Source: Symbiodinium natans | Lineage: Eukaryota; Sar; Dinophyceae; Suessiales; Symbiodiniaceae | Assembly: GCA_905221605.1 (NCBI GenBank) | Contig: CAJNDS010000166.1 | Coordinates: forward strand, 87,001-151,000 | DNA length: 64,000 nt | Direction of reading: 5' to 3' | Part shown: piece after piece, positions 1 through 12,010 of the stretch | How positions within the stretch are numbered: position 1 is the first letter of the stretch | Layout: every line of letters begins with the position of its first letter | Translations under genes and position numbers: made by a program | The notes under the pieces: model-generated | Databases searched by the model: none | What the model saw: only the letters and a program-made list of their open reading frames with translations | What the model was told of the DNA's origin: nothing

Positions 1-186
1 GGTCCCTCCTTATACCCCTTAAGTCTCGCGTTCTGGGTGTGCATTTCTCAGGGCCCCAAACCCTCCTAGGCCCAGAATCAGGGCCCAGGAACCAGGATGA
101 TCGCGGAGGCGCTCATAGCGATCGACGCCCGGAATCCCACCGCCATCAAGTTCTCATCTCCAAAATCGGGCAAGACCTGTCAGGAT

Positions 187-235
187 CCCTAAACCCTAAA
201 CCCTAAACCCTAAACCCTAAACCCTAAACCCTAAA
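187..235. repeat. telomere-type repeat tract, CCCTAAA x7
   Basis: Seven near-perfect CCCTAAA units on the plus strand. This is the Arabidopsis-type telomere repeat, which is also used by dinoflagellates. It sits among short single-copy DNA, so it is interstitial and not a chromosome terminus. Confidence 0.95.
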
Positions 236-666
236 GTGCCCTAAAGGTTGCCTAAAGCGACTAAAGGCCGCTAGGCTTTCCCCTGTGCAAGATATGTAGG
301 TCATGGGAGCCTCCCCAATCCCGAACCACACAGGTGTGCCGACTGCCCCGAAGATGGTCATGAAGGTATTGAAGGTCAGCAGGCACACAACGCACTCCTC
401 AGCACGGGGGAAGGCTGCCTTTGCTTCAGCCTTTGACACAGCCATAGCTGAAGCTCATAAGGCCCATGCTCCGCTCGCACAAGTCAACGCCCCCTTGCAA
501 ACCCAAGATCAACAAATCTCCAGCCACCCTTCGGGGGCTGAATACCCTAGCCCAAAAAAGGTTCCACCTTTTTGTAAATAGAAGGATTCTATTGAATACC
601 CCAGAAAGGTTCAAGGTTGCCTACCCAGCCCCTAAGCACCACTCTCTCAACGGTGAAGCCTACAAA

Positions 667-771
667 ACCCTAAACCCTAAACCCTAAACCCTAAACCCTA
701 AACCCTAAACCCTAAACCCTAAACCCTAAACCCTAAACCCTAGCCGTAAACCCGAAACCCTAAACCCTAAA
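667..771. repeat. telomere-type repeat tract, CCCTAAA
   Basis: About fourteen CCCTAAA units, perfect up to about 741 and then degenerate (TAGCCGTAAACCC, CCGAAACCC). Same orientation as the 187-235 tract. The intervening 240-660 stretch holds only short ORFs without recognisable domains. Confidence 0.95.
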
Positions 772-877
772 CGCCAAAGTCGTCCAGTGCGGGGCTCCAT
801 CTTCGGGTGCCCCATGGAGTACAGCATCGGCGCCGCAAGGGCGGCCGGCGTACCAAACCCAGAGGCGCCCTCCACCT

Positions 878-1003
878 TGGGTTTGGGGGTTTTCGGTTTG
901 GGGTTTAGGGTTTGGGGTTTGGGTTTTTTTTTTCACTCCTGGGTTTGGGGTTTAGGGTTGAGGGTTTAGGGTTTGGGGTTTGGGGATTTGGGGTTTAGGG
1001 TTT
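878..1003. repeat. telomere-type repeat tract, TTTAGGG/TTTGGGG, opposite orientation
   Basis: G-rich strand repeats mixing TTTAGGG with TTTGGGG and TTTGGG, interrupted by a T9 run near 925-933. The orientation is reversed relative to the tracts at 187 and 667, so the left edge is a patchwork of inverted telomere-type pieces and not a simple end. Confidence 0.9.
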
Positions 1004-1073
1004 AATCGCTCACACTCGGACAAGCCAGGCGAGGCACACACTGTTCCAGAGTCCTGATAGGGGCCCCTCAGCA

Positions 1074-1149
1074 GTTTAGGGTTTAGGGTTTAGGGTTTAA
1101 GGTTTGGGGTTTAGGGTTTGGGGTTTGGGGTTTGGGGTTTGGGGTTTGG
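1074..1149. repeat. telomere-type repeat tract, TTTAGGG then TTTGGGG
   Basis: Starts as TTTAGGG x3-4 and grades into TTTGGGG units. The grading of one variant into another looks like local slippage. Confidence 0.9.
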
Positions 1150-1499
1150 CAAAAGCTGGTGTCGAGGGCTTGGAAGGCTTCAGTCTGATGGTATCTGATG
1201 GTACCTGGGCAAAGCTCCCTTCAGCGCGAGACTCAAAGTCATCTCCACGCCACAAAACCCTGTGGGGGTGTACGAAAACAGGGGACCCCCAAAATGGACC
1301 CCCCAAATAGCAGGATCCCCTTGTAATAGGCACCTCAATAGGATAACCCTAAAAAATCGTAAACCCCCCTGTCAAGTCGGCCCTTGAACATTGAGTCACT
1401 TGCGGAGCTAAATGAGCCAGCGCCAAGCCAAAACTGGGTGGCGCGGTACGGAAGATGGTGTCGATCATGCCTTTCCCAGAGACGACCAACGAACCCATC

Positions 1500-1592
1500 A
1501 ACCCTAAACCCTAAACCCTTCAACCCTTAAACCCTAAAGCCTAAAGCCTAAAGCCTAAACCCTAAAGCCTAAACCCTAAAGCCTAAACCCAG
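1500..1592. repeat. degenerate CCCTAAA/CCTAAAG tract
   Basis: CCCTAAA units mixed with CCTAAAG units, followed by a C-rich stretch. The orientation returns to that of the first two tracts. The stretch 1150-1499 between tracts shows no recognisable gene. Confidence 0.85.
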
Positions 1593-1737
1593 ACCACCCC
1601 CACCCCCCCGCCGCTCTCCGGCACATGCTGGAGTTAGGATCCGCACCACAAAGGCGAAGCAGAAGCCGATGAGCATCACTTCTGCCACGGGGTGGCTATC
1701 GGTGATGACCCGCAGCTGCACCTTAAAACCAGCAAAA

Positions 1738-1800
1738 AGCCCTAAACCCCAAACCCCAAACCCTAAACCCCAAACCCTAAACCCTAAACCCTAAACCCTA
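1738..1800. repeat. CCCTAAA/CCCCAAA tract
   Basis: Alternating CCCCAAA and CCCTAAA units, about nine in total. This is the last classical tract before the MITE-like element at 1899. Confidence 0.9.
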
Positions 1801-1898
1801 TGCACATCATGCCTTGACAGCCTTCCTGGCATGAGGCACCCAGACCTAAACTGGTCGAGCCTAGGTGGAGCCCAATTCTCCCGATTGATTGTATATGA

Positions 1899-2019
1899 GG
1901 ATGTTCCCCCTTAAGCTAACAGTTAGTAGGGATGATAGTACCTCTTCTAATCCCTATTTAGGGATGATAGTACCTCTTCTAATCCCTATTCAGGACTGTT
2001 AGTATAAGGGGGAACATCC
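1899..2019. mobile_element. MITE-like element with 25-bp terminal inverted repeats
   Basis: Left arm 1899-1923 begins GGATGTTCCCCCTTA and ends TAACAGT. Right arm 1995-2019 is its reverse complement with about three mismatches in the middle. Between the arms lie two perfect tandem copies of a 32-bp unit (1927-1958 and 1959-1990), and each unit is itself bounded by TAGGGAT and ATCCCTA, so the whole element can fold into nested hairpins. There is no coding capacity. Size and structure fit a miniature inverted-repeat transposable element. The target-site duplication is not clear (ATATG occurs on both sides but is not flush with the arms), so a non-mobile foldback is the alternative. Confidence 0.7.
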
Positions 2020-2755
2020 CAATATGTGAGTTGCCTACTTCGGGCGCCTTCATCCAGGCCAGGCAATGCGCGGACTCCATGCAGTCGAATAGAAAGATGG
2101 CTCCTGGCGACCGTGTCCGACATGAACGGCGTGCGCGTCTCGGAACATGGTAACATTGGCGGCAGCCCCTCGCCCCCTCCTGCCACGATGCTGCAAGGCG
2201 TTAAAGCCTGAAGGCAGCCTTTGATGAAGCAGGCGCAAGCCTTCAAGACATGATTCGGCTGGCAACGCGCATCGATTTGGGATTGGATTTCTCAATATTT
2301 TGAGGTGAGTCTCTCTCCCGCAAGGGTTCATGTGATGAACGAGCTTACGAGCAACACGCCCAACTAGCAGATGACATCGCAACAAGCACCTGCGCGACCA
2401 CCCTGCAGCCCATTCTTTGTTCGCCCATGGAACCCGAAACGCGTTTTTTCTCGCGCTTCACGTGCCTCTAGGGGAGCTGCTTGAAGATACCAAAGCTTGA
2501 GGACAAAGAGTATGACAGCAGCAAACCAAAGGCTCCTCAGGCTCTGGGCAGCAGATGGCAAAAGCTAGCAAAAGCTAGCCGATACTCCCCTCTAAGAACC
2601 TTAACAACAACAATATCTTTAACCTTGGGTCATATAGAAAGAAATACTATAGTTCCTAAGGGGGCTATAGTAGCAACGATGAGGAAAACAAAGGAGGCAG
2701 AGGGGGAGGCCGAGTGTTTGAGTGAGTGCGTGAGCCGGTCGAGGTTTATAGTGTT
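2020..2755. other. unassigned subtelomeric sequence
   Basis: No recognisable gene. Open frames here are under 115 codons and match no family I know. From about 2560 to 2700 the base composition turns A-rich, with short AT-rich stretches. Nothing else can be supported. Confidence 0.5.
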
Positions 2756-2895
2756 TGGGGGTTTAGGGGTTTAGGGGTTTAAGGGTTTAAGGGGTTTAAG
2801 GGGTTTAGGGGTTTAGGGGTTTAGGGGTTTAGGGGTTTAGGGGTTTAGGGGTTTAGGGGTTTAGGGGTTTAGGGGTTTAGGGGTTTAGGGGTTTA
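2756..2895. repeat. TTTAGGGG variant telomere-like array
   Basis: About sixteen units of the octamer TTTAGGGG, with a few TTTAAGGG or TTTAAGGGG variants near the left edge. Unlike the tracts at 187-1800, this array is homogeneous for the one-G-longer variant and has a single orientation, so it was amplified independently. Confidence 0.95.
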
Positions 2896-3389
2896 GAAGG
2901 AAAGACTTGCTGCACTAGATTAGATTTGGTGACTTGACCTAGATGTCGAGCTAGTTGCATCACCTGTCATTGTGTAAGTCCACCTCTTGACTACTATTTG
3001 CTTAAGAACCCCTTGAAAGAATGAAAAATAACAATCCCTATATTACCCTTACTAAGGAAGAACATATTTCATTTTTTCAGTAGTTGATCTTCAGGTCTGA
3101 GCATGACCTAAAGCTGCCTGGGCTCTTTGCTGTCGGCATGGGCTTCGGCTTCAAGACCATGGCCACCAAGAAGGCAATTGGCAGCAACCTTGCAACAAGC
3201 GGGTGCAGATGCATCTGCAACAGCATAACAATTTATTGAAACATATTGGTAGAGTCATGTACTCATAAAACCATCTAGTAACATGCAACATAATATAAGA
3301 AGAGTCATGTTCACTACAGCTTCAAGTTGTCAAGGCGAGCAACAATACGAGGGCATCCCAAAAGCCCCACGGCCCCAGGCGCGTCATGG
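2896..3389. other. unassigned AT-richer stretch before the first large repeat copy
   Basis: Lower GC than the rest of the left end, with no domain-bearing ORF. Similarity to the start of copy 2 begins only near 3390, so this is unique DNA flanking the repeat array. Confidence 0.5.
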
Positions 3390-6300
3390 CGAGAACTCCA
3401 GACTCTCTCTGTTGGAGTGGGGCAAGGTGATGGCTCAACCATCAAATTTGCAGAGCTGCGGGCGCAGGCAGCCAATTCTCAAGCAATGGTTGCTTGCACA
3501 CGCAGCTGTGCTAAAAACACCCCTGGAGAAAGATCGTGCCCATAAGAGATGTTGCCTACAAGACAATGCGTATGCGCAGCCGCTATTCAGGTTGTTGAGG
3601 TCAGTCCAATGTCAAGATAAACGGTTAGAATCGCTTGCGGAACAAATTGCAAGGTCCTTATCCGTGTCAGAAAAACAAGTCCAAAGACACAGATCCAAGA
3701 CGCAGAACAGCATCGTGATAGATTTCAGGCAAAGCCTAGAATATATGATGGAAAGTAAAGTCTCATTCGGCATCAGATCGGGCAAACGCAAAGGTACACG
3801 AACATGATCATACCTTGTTCTCGTTCCGTATGTCGTCATTCGCACGTGATTGTTTTTTGACGCTTACTTTTGCAGTTGCATCGGGAGCGGGTTCTTGAAC
3901 AATGGGTCGCATCTCGTACTCCACAATTTCCCTCAATCATAACATTCGGCTAGCCCTCCCGAGAAATAACCAGCCGCGCCATGCTTGAAAGGACATCCTA
4001 GGCTGCAGCACTGAGACAAGCCCAGACAATCTCCGAGATCAATAGCGGAGAAAGATACAGAGATGATCGCATCATGGTTCAGGGCATCGACCGTCGTCGC
4101 AATGCATGATGAACCTACGCTGCAGCACACTGTGAATCGAACTTATGGAGAAAAAACTCTTGATGCAATCCTGCCTGATAATCCTAGAAACAACTGCACT
4201 GTCCTTTTTGCAAGCCTCAATAGCGCTGGTCTAGCCACTGGCTTGCCACCAGCCTCGCCTGGCCAGGGCACATGACGAGGTATGATGGCAAGCCCTTGTT
4301 GGAGAAGCTGCGTTGAGCATCGCAGGAGGCCGGCAGGGCGGCCAGAAGGGGGGGCTGGATATAGCTCGAGGCGGAAGGCAGAGCAAGCACCGGCAGCGCT
4401 GCAACCGCCTTTGAGGCGAGTGGCTTCAAGAGCAAGAGTGCACAAGCGGCGTTTCTGTGTGAGCCGTGTCTCTGTGTAACATTACATCTTGTGGCCCACA
4501 GCACCGCGATCTCCTAGCACCTGAGCTGCGCTCCAGCGTTCAGCCTGGGCAGCCGGCCGGGCCTGCAAGTGCCTGCAACTGTAAGGTCCACAAGGCCAAG
4601 AGCATCCCTCGCCCGACAGAAAGGGATCCAAGGCCTCTGCAGGCTACAACGCTGGCAACGGTAGGGCAAGCTGCGAACATGCGCCTAGGGCACAGTGGCC
4701 TTGGATGTCGCATTTTGATCTCCACGTTGCTTGCGCGAATGCTTCTGGAAGCTTGGCCTCGGCACTTGCATGCCGCGTCCTGAACCTTGTCGATGGCACG
4801 CGATGCGATCTGGCCATCGTTTGCCGGCTGACGGAACATCGCACCAAACCGGGCTGCTCTGTCTCGAACCACTGGAACAGCAGCGCGCGCAGCAATAAAA
4901 CAACCAAGGCACGCAGAGCTGAGGCTTCGTGGCGCAGTCTCTCTGGAACGGAGCGCCACTTGACCCAAATCGTTTTCGGTGGTGCGCAGCGGCACGAACC
5001 GTTTCCACCTTCTCTCCTGTGTAGGCATCAGGAGCTGTCGTCCGGTGAGGTGGTGCTGTCGGTGAGGTGTGACATGCTTCTCGCGAGCATGACCGAAAAC
5101 CTCTTGAAAGCGCTCTGCTTCCTCAGACAGCCAACCGACCGAGGTCACCTAAGCTGGAGCCTATACATAGGCACGCGCGAAGTGGGGCGGTGCGGCAAAG
5201 GGCATCCGGAAACCACAGCTGGTTTTTGTTTCGATGCCGAGACCTTTTCATCGCGCTGGACGGTGCACGGATGTGGCATGGCGAAGTACCATTGCGCATG
5301 GGAAGCGGAACCTCTGTGACACAGCCAGCGTGCTGACCAGGCAGCCTACCTTAGCCTGGGGCAAGTTCCTGGGCTTCAGGGTCTCCCCTTGCGGCCCTTG
5401 CGGGTTGACTTCATTGAGCCAAGGCAAGCGTGCAAAGCAGCCGGCGTAGATCGTGCGATACGAGGTGCACGAAAACCGGCGTGGGCTTCTCGGCCACGGC
5501 TTCAACTGAACCCCCCTCAAGCCATTAACGCACCAACATCCGCTTGGGTCCGATACACCACGGCAGAAGCATGCCTGAGAGCCCCAATGGCAATCTAAGC
5601 CCTATATGGCTTGAAGGCAAGCTGCTCGCCACGGGCAGGTACACCAGTTTCCACTCTCACTACCAGTTGAAGTAGTGCCGTCTCCGCCACATGTCTCTCT
5701 CTTCAGAACTTCAAGCAACACCTCATGTTGTGTCTGCTCTGCGAGGTCCCTTCAAGACCCATCGCGGACTCTTTCCGGAAACTCCGGAGCTTGCGCGGCA
5801 CGTGAGGGGCTGGAGCTTACGCGGCGCATGGTCTTGGCATGCTAGCTTGCGCGAGCTTACGCGGAAACTGCCAAGGTCCTGAAGCTTAGCTGGCAGCTGG
5901 CGTGAGTTTGCACGAAACGTGGCCAAACGCCCTTTGCTTTTGCGGACCATGCTTCTTGAAGCCTGTTGGATGTTTCCTTTTTTGCCCAGTTTTTACGCGA
6001 CCTCATGTTGTGACTTAGGCCAGGCATGCGCAAAGCAGAAAACACGGGCGCCTCCGAGCCCTCTCAGCTGGGCCACCGCAGGCAGCGCCTGTAGCACCTG
6101 CAGCGCAAGCGCGGAGAGCACATGAGATTGCGGGGCGAAGCTCCTGCGACTCCTGCAAGATCTGGAAGCCTCTGGAAGCCCGCACGGAGGCTAGCGCGGC
6201 GGGCCGCGCCGCAAGACCACCCGTGAATCCCAAAGTGGCGAACCACTCGGCAGCTTTCGAAAGTGTTTTTGCAAGCACCTTTGCGAACGATTGCGTGAGC

Positions 6301-9300
6301 TGCACACGAGGCGAAACAGTGTGGCGACCCGGCACGTGCAAGCTGCCCAAGTCACACGTGGAGTCAGCCGCTGCTCGCAGGCCACAGGAAAGGTGCGGCA
6401 GGGACGCATTACACCTCTCCACAATCTGCTGGCCCTGCGGGCTGCGCAGCGTGAGGCCTTCCACAAAGCTGAGGAAGACATGCCGAAACACTGCCTAAGC
6501 CAAGCCGAGCGACTGCTGCGAAAACTTGCGTGTGTCCCACGCTGTGGACTCGGTGGCCGACACTCCAACACCACACCGAACACATCAAACACACCCAGCA
6601 ATGCCGAGAACCTGCTCACACTCTGCTCACCCTGCGAGCCGAGGCGAGATGCCGAGGCCTGGCACACTGTCGTGTGGCACGCCGGCGCCAAGGTGCGAGG
6701 AGGATCGCAGGGGCCTGGCCTGCTGTGCTGATGGAAGAACTTGTGAAAATCCTTGGAACCTTCGCCGGCTTTTGGAGAAAACAGTTCAATAAGACATTCA
6801 ACTCTGACAGCACCTGCGTGCTGCGATGGGGGATGATGCAGCGATTAGGCTCTTCAGCATCAGCTTGGCTCGGCCGGGGGAATGGCCGGGTCGCCAGGCC
6901 CGTGGATCAGCAAAGGGACACGTCGATCTGCGGCAGCTGTCCTGCCGCAGAATGGACGAGCCGAGTGTCGCCTGCGGGATAATGCCAAAATGCGCAGGAA
7001 CAAGCGCGGAGAAGCGCAGGTGCTTGGGAGATTCTGCTTTCGGGCATTTTGGGTCGGAGATGTCGCATGGTAAGAGATTCTCTGGTATGGTCTACACAGC
7101 ATCCAGGAAAGCGGGAGGCTTCTTGCCCGAGCTCCACGGCAAGAGGCTGAGACACAAAGATTCCACCAAACTCCCCGGCCCGGTTGCACGCGGCCCCGAA
7201 GTCCACAAAGCCTGCCAGCAGCACGATCATTCCGATTAGTGGCGCGTCGAGGTAATGCCAAGGCTTCGTTTGGTGATGGTGGCACTTAGCTATCGCCATG
7301 GCCAGTGCGCGTGAAGTGTCGAATCTCTGCGGAGGGGGCTGTTAAGTCGCAAGCATGCTCACGTCGCCCTTGCCAGGCATGACAACATGGTCATGGTGAG
7401 GGCATCTTGCGGAATCTCACGTGCGACACACGTCGGAGTCGCACAGCAGGTCGAGCTTGCAATCCCCGGCGTTGGCGGCATCGGCAGAACCCCCTAGGCC
7501 CCGTAGCCTCGGCTGATGACTTCTCCTGGCGTGGGAGCCATGGCTGGTGGGCCAGCTTGGCATTTGCGTCGGAGGTCGGCAACGTCCCCGCAAAGTATCC
7601 GCATATTTCTGTATCCAAACTGAGCCCTATGGTTGACGTAGGAAGAAGGCTTTGACAGATTGAGTTGCAGTAGAACGAACGCAAACCGTGCGAACAAGCC
7701 TTGCCCCAATGCGCAAGGCATTCTGCGCCAGAAGCCGGAGATGTGGCTGGCAACAAAAGGCGCATCAGCCCCACCGAACAACACAAGAACGTGCAGCTGC
7801 AGGTCCTACCGCTGCTGATACGATGTAGGTTCAGGCAGGGTAATCTTGCAGATCTTGCAGAATAACAGAGTCCTGAACCACAAAAGCATCCTAACCTTGC
7901 TTCTGTGCCAACAGCAACGAACAAACAATCACGCTGCGTATGAGCGAGATGCCTGCTTATGATCACACACATGAGTCTGACAGCTGTGATGAAACTGCAG
8001 GTGAAACCGATAGAGTACCGAAGGAGCGGCAGAAGGCAGGGAGCGTGGCATCGTCGTCGGCGACGTCGCTGTAGATCCACCAAGCCTGAGCCCTCGAGCA
8101 CTTATCCCAGAAACACAGGTCTTCAATCTAGAGTCAGTGGAACAGGAGGCTAGCGGCTAGCGGCTAGCGTGGCACAGAGCCGTCGAGCGACGGGATCTGG
8201 CTTGGCAGAAGTAGTATCGAAGTATCCGAAGCATCAAGAGTATCGACTGCGACCAGGGAAGTTCTAGCCGACGATGAGACTGATCCCAACGACGTGCGCA
8301 GACCTAGCATGGGCACCGACCGATTGAAGCGAGAAGCACAGAGGTCGCAGGACAAGTACGACAAGTCCCACGTAACTTTGGCACAAGCCTCAATCTCTTC
8401 AGGCTCTCGTGGGGAGGTTGCCAAGCTTGCCACAACCAAACAGCAGTCCCCCAGTCATCGGGGCGAGTGGTCTGCAATCGTGTGCAAGTGTAGCAGCCGG
8501 CCTCTGGCCTGTTAGAGCCGGACAATGCGGACTCGGTGTGTGCCAAGTGCACGAAGCCACCTTGCTTTTTGCAGCCGGACGTCGACGAGTCGGCGGGAAG
8601 CCAGGGCCAAAGTCGACTGCTGGTGTAGCAGGCCGCCCAAAGCTGCCCACGTCACAGAACATCGCAAGCAGGGTGACTCGATGCTACGAGAGTAGGCTCG
8701 CGGGCATGAACATGGCATGAACCATCCCACGCGGCCTGCATCGCCCATAGGGCCATAGGAACACCAAAGCCATGGGCTTGCACAAGGCGCTTTTTCAGGG
8801 TTGCGCCGGATGGCCTCTGCAAGCTTGCATGGGTTGGCATTGTTGGCTCTGAATCTCAAGGGAGGGCGCGAGTGCACTTGACCAGAGGCATTCTCAGGTC
8901 AAGTGGCGCCAGGAAGGCCAGAAGCTGCTGCACTTGGTGCATCCTAGGAGACACGCGTGGTGCTCGGGCTTGGACAGCTCCAAACGCTTCGACACGCTTC
9001 AACATGCTTCAGTGCTTCAAGAACTCTGAACTAGCGCACCCCGAAGATTAATGGACATCCGCCATACCGCCGATTCTCGTCGCAACCGGGATGAAAGGGT
9101 GATGAGCAACCCTACCACGACAGCATCTCCGAACCTCGATAGCAAATCCGAAGATTAATGGACAACCGTTCCCAGCTTCTGCCGTATCAAATCTGCCCGC
9201 CAGGTCATTGATCATGGATCATGTCTTCAAGCTGCCCGGCACCCTGACAAGCTTCAGGGGCAGGCGGGTGTTGCGAATCCTTCCCATTCTTGGGTGGACC

Positions 9301-11601
9301 ACTGCAAGGCTTGTGACGAGCTGAAGGAGCACACCCAGCTCTCTTACCCTGTTTGTGTGTCCGGCTCGGCTGGAACCAGACGGAACATAGAAGCTGCGGG
9401 CTCCATGCAGGCGCTCAGGCTCGCCTTATCAGCATGCATGGTGCATGAAGCTGCACTCAGGCCATGTATTCCGCTCACTCTGGCACAAGCCTCATCTGGG
9501 ATAGACGCGGATGCGGCGTGTTGGAAAAAGGACCTCGGAGAGGTTCCGGCCGGTCCTGACTCCATCACGTGGCAAGAGTCTGGACTCCGTGTGGTGCACG
9601 CCAGTGCTGCTCACCGGCAGCGGGAGCACATCCCGCTCTCTTGCCCTGTGTGCCTCCGGTTCCGTTACGTTTGCCTTGTCGCCTGCGACGTTACTTTTGC
9701 AGACTCCTTTTTGGGTAAATGTTAGGAATGATGTCCCTGTTTCTTCCGCAGCCCCCTGCATGACACCGATGGGCAAAAGAAGGAAGCAGAAAGCTCAGAG
9801 TCCCACCCACGCCGCCGGCCTTAGCGCAGTTTCGGCCGTGCAAAGGGCATGCTCCAAATGCTCACATGGTGAGCTGCTTCGCAGACCTGCCACAATCCCG
9901 TCTGCTGGTTCGGCTTGTGCAGCACCGGCACGCTCTGCCAAGGTTCGCGCTGTGCGTCACCTCCGTTCAGTACATGTTGAGCACGTGGCGTTTGCAGTTG
10001 CCAGCTTTTCGAGGAGCATGCGGAAGGAAGCGCCAGACTCCGCTGCGTTTTGGCCTTCGTCTCCTTCCTGCTCTCTCATCTTTCGGCTACGGTATGACCG
10101 ATACAAGCAGACCAGAGTCCTCCATCTCCCGCGATCCGGTTGCCCCATATGAGTCCCGGGCCAGACTTGAAACCCCAAGCCAGGCCACGTGAGCATCTCC
10201 ATGAGTCCCATGAGCCTCAGGCACCCTCAGCAGACTTAGCTAGCTGCAGGCTTTGTCAATTCTTTAGCTGTGTGGTCGTGGGAGGCCCTTCAAGAATTGA
10301 GTCTGGAAAGGTCTCATCCGCAGATCACTTTGAGTCTACGGAGTTGCCCGGCAAGAGATCTGCCCTGGATTTGACCGACAAGGTCACGATGCCCGGAGAA
10401 AGGCCAGAAAGGCTTCCCTGTAGCCGATTTTGCTCAGGGCGAATCACTTCTGCTGCCCAGGGCAACAGCTTCCTGACAGCAGGGCACGTGAAGGGTGTCG
10501 TGGAGCTCCGACAAGCGCCTGTGCCGACTGTCACGACGAAGGGCTGCGTGGAAGCTGGAGCTTCAAAATGGAGGTTCAAAAGCAGAGGCAACCTCCCGAA
10601 CAACTTGCAAATTTTGAATCTCTTCTTTTTTTTGCGGACCAAGCTGAAGGTCGCCACAGAATGGGAGCGGAAAAGGTTGGATGTTGCCGGCATAAGCTCA
10701 TGAACGTCAGGGACTCATAGGCGGTGCCTCATAGTCGTCAGAGTCTCAGAGAGACGCAGCCCACAACAAAAGGGTTGGGGCCCTCCATGCTCAAGGGGCA
10801 GGAGGAGAGTGCATCCCAGGAAGGTGACGAAGATCCCAGCAGACAAGATTCTTGTAGAGCTGGCATCGTATGGCGCTTTTGCAGATTTCCACCAAAGCGA
10901 TACCTTCTAACGGATTCGAGCAAGTTCTAGCCCCACCTTTGGCTGGAATGTAGGCGTGGCCGACTGCAGAAGGCAGATCAGGCGATGAAGATCCTGAAGC
11001 GCACGGTTCAAGTTCTTCCACCGAGCAGTAGGTACCCAGGTACTCACGCAGACACTCTCAGAATGGCGCGGGGCAGGGTCTGAGCGGGGAAGCGGCCGCG
11101 ATGTTGCGCGCCTGCAAGATGAAGATCCCACAGAACGCGCACTGCAAAAGCAGAGGGCGGCGCAACCACCAGCTGAACAACGGAAGAAGCGAAGCGACAT
11201 GCGCAAAGCTGCACGTTGGCATCTCATGGCCAAACCAGAACCCTGTCTCCCGACAATGGCAAGAGGAGCCAAAACTTGAAGGAGGGTGTCCGAGACCACC
11301 AGCTTGAGAACTTGTCCGCAGAAAACTTGAGCCATGCGAGCTTCGTCCTTCCCTGCGGAATCTGCGGCGGCATCGAGTCAAGTCCATCAAGTCCCAGGTT
11401 TTGCAGAGCAAGACACCAGAAAACATCCGGCCCCTGTTAGGTTTTATCTGGAACGAGTAAAGAGGCACCTGCAAGGCTATAGCATCGGAGAATCGACGCG
11501 CCAGCGCAGCGATGGGCATCGCTCATGAACAATCTTCGCACTGCCTTTGCAAGCAGGGGCGGGCCACTTGCAGAAGCAATCGCGGAAGCGCAGCCGAGAC
11601 A

Positions 11602-12010
11602 ATGTCATGCCAATATGGTCTCAACCTAAACCGGGTTAGCTGTTTTGCTTTTTCGATGAACAGTGAGGGTTGCATTCATTTTGGAACAGGATCCCACCGT
11701 ACCAGGTCCCTTGAAGCTACATACCCCGGCCACGAGTAAATAAGAATGTGAACATACGGAAACCTACTGCATGAAATTCTCAACCAGATGCAAGAAGTCC
11801 GACGCACTTGGTTTTTAGGCGAAATGCGTGTTGGATAGCGACAAGAACGAGTAAAAAATGGAGGTGCATAGTACTTGATGCGATGCTACCCAATAAACCT
11901 CTGTATGGTCTAGAAACCGTCCACATAATGCCGACATTAGCCAAGAGGCTTGAGGCTTTCCAGTACAGGGTGTTACGAAAAAAATTTGGCTTGTCCTTCG
12001 CATTTGTCAA
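11602..12010 (+). pseudogene. non-LTR retrotransposon reverse-transcriptase fragment inserted in copy 1
   Basis: Copies 2 and 3 run straight from GCAGCCG into CGCCATYGCGGCG, whereas copy 1 has about 410 extra bases. The plus-strand frame 11808-12007 encodes KPLYGLETVHIMPTL followed by RLEAFQYRVLRKKFGL and FAFVN. This spacing (LYGLE, about ten residues, RLxAFQxxxLRK, then FVN) is typical of the region after the palm/thumb in LINE-type reverse transcriptases, including those abundant in dinoflagellates. Upstream, a second frame looks similarly coding (EILNQMQEVRRTWFLGEM at about 11773-11829), which implies a frameshift. No catalytic YxDD box, 5' end or 3' tail is present, so this is a dead internal piece. 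Assignment to LINE rather than another RT class rests on these motifs alone. Confidence 0.6.

Noticed and set aside
7391-8101. 236-codon minus-strand ORF with partial counterparts at 25798-26412 and 44423-45010
   Set aside because: Parts of the frame recur in the other copies, but the three versions differ by frame-breaking indels and show no domain; not enough for a gene call.
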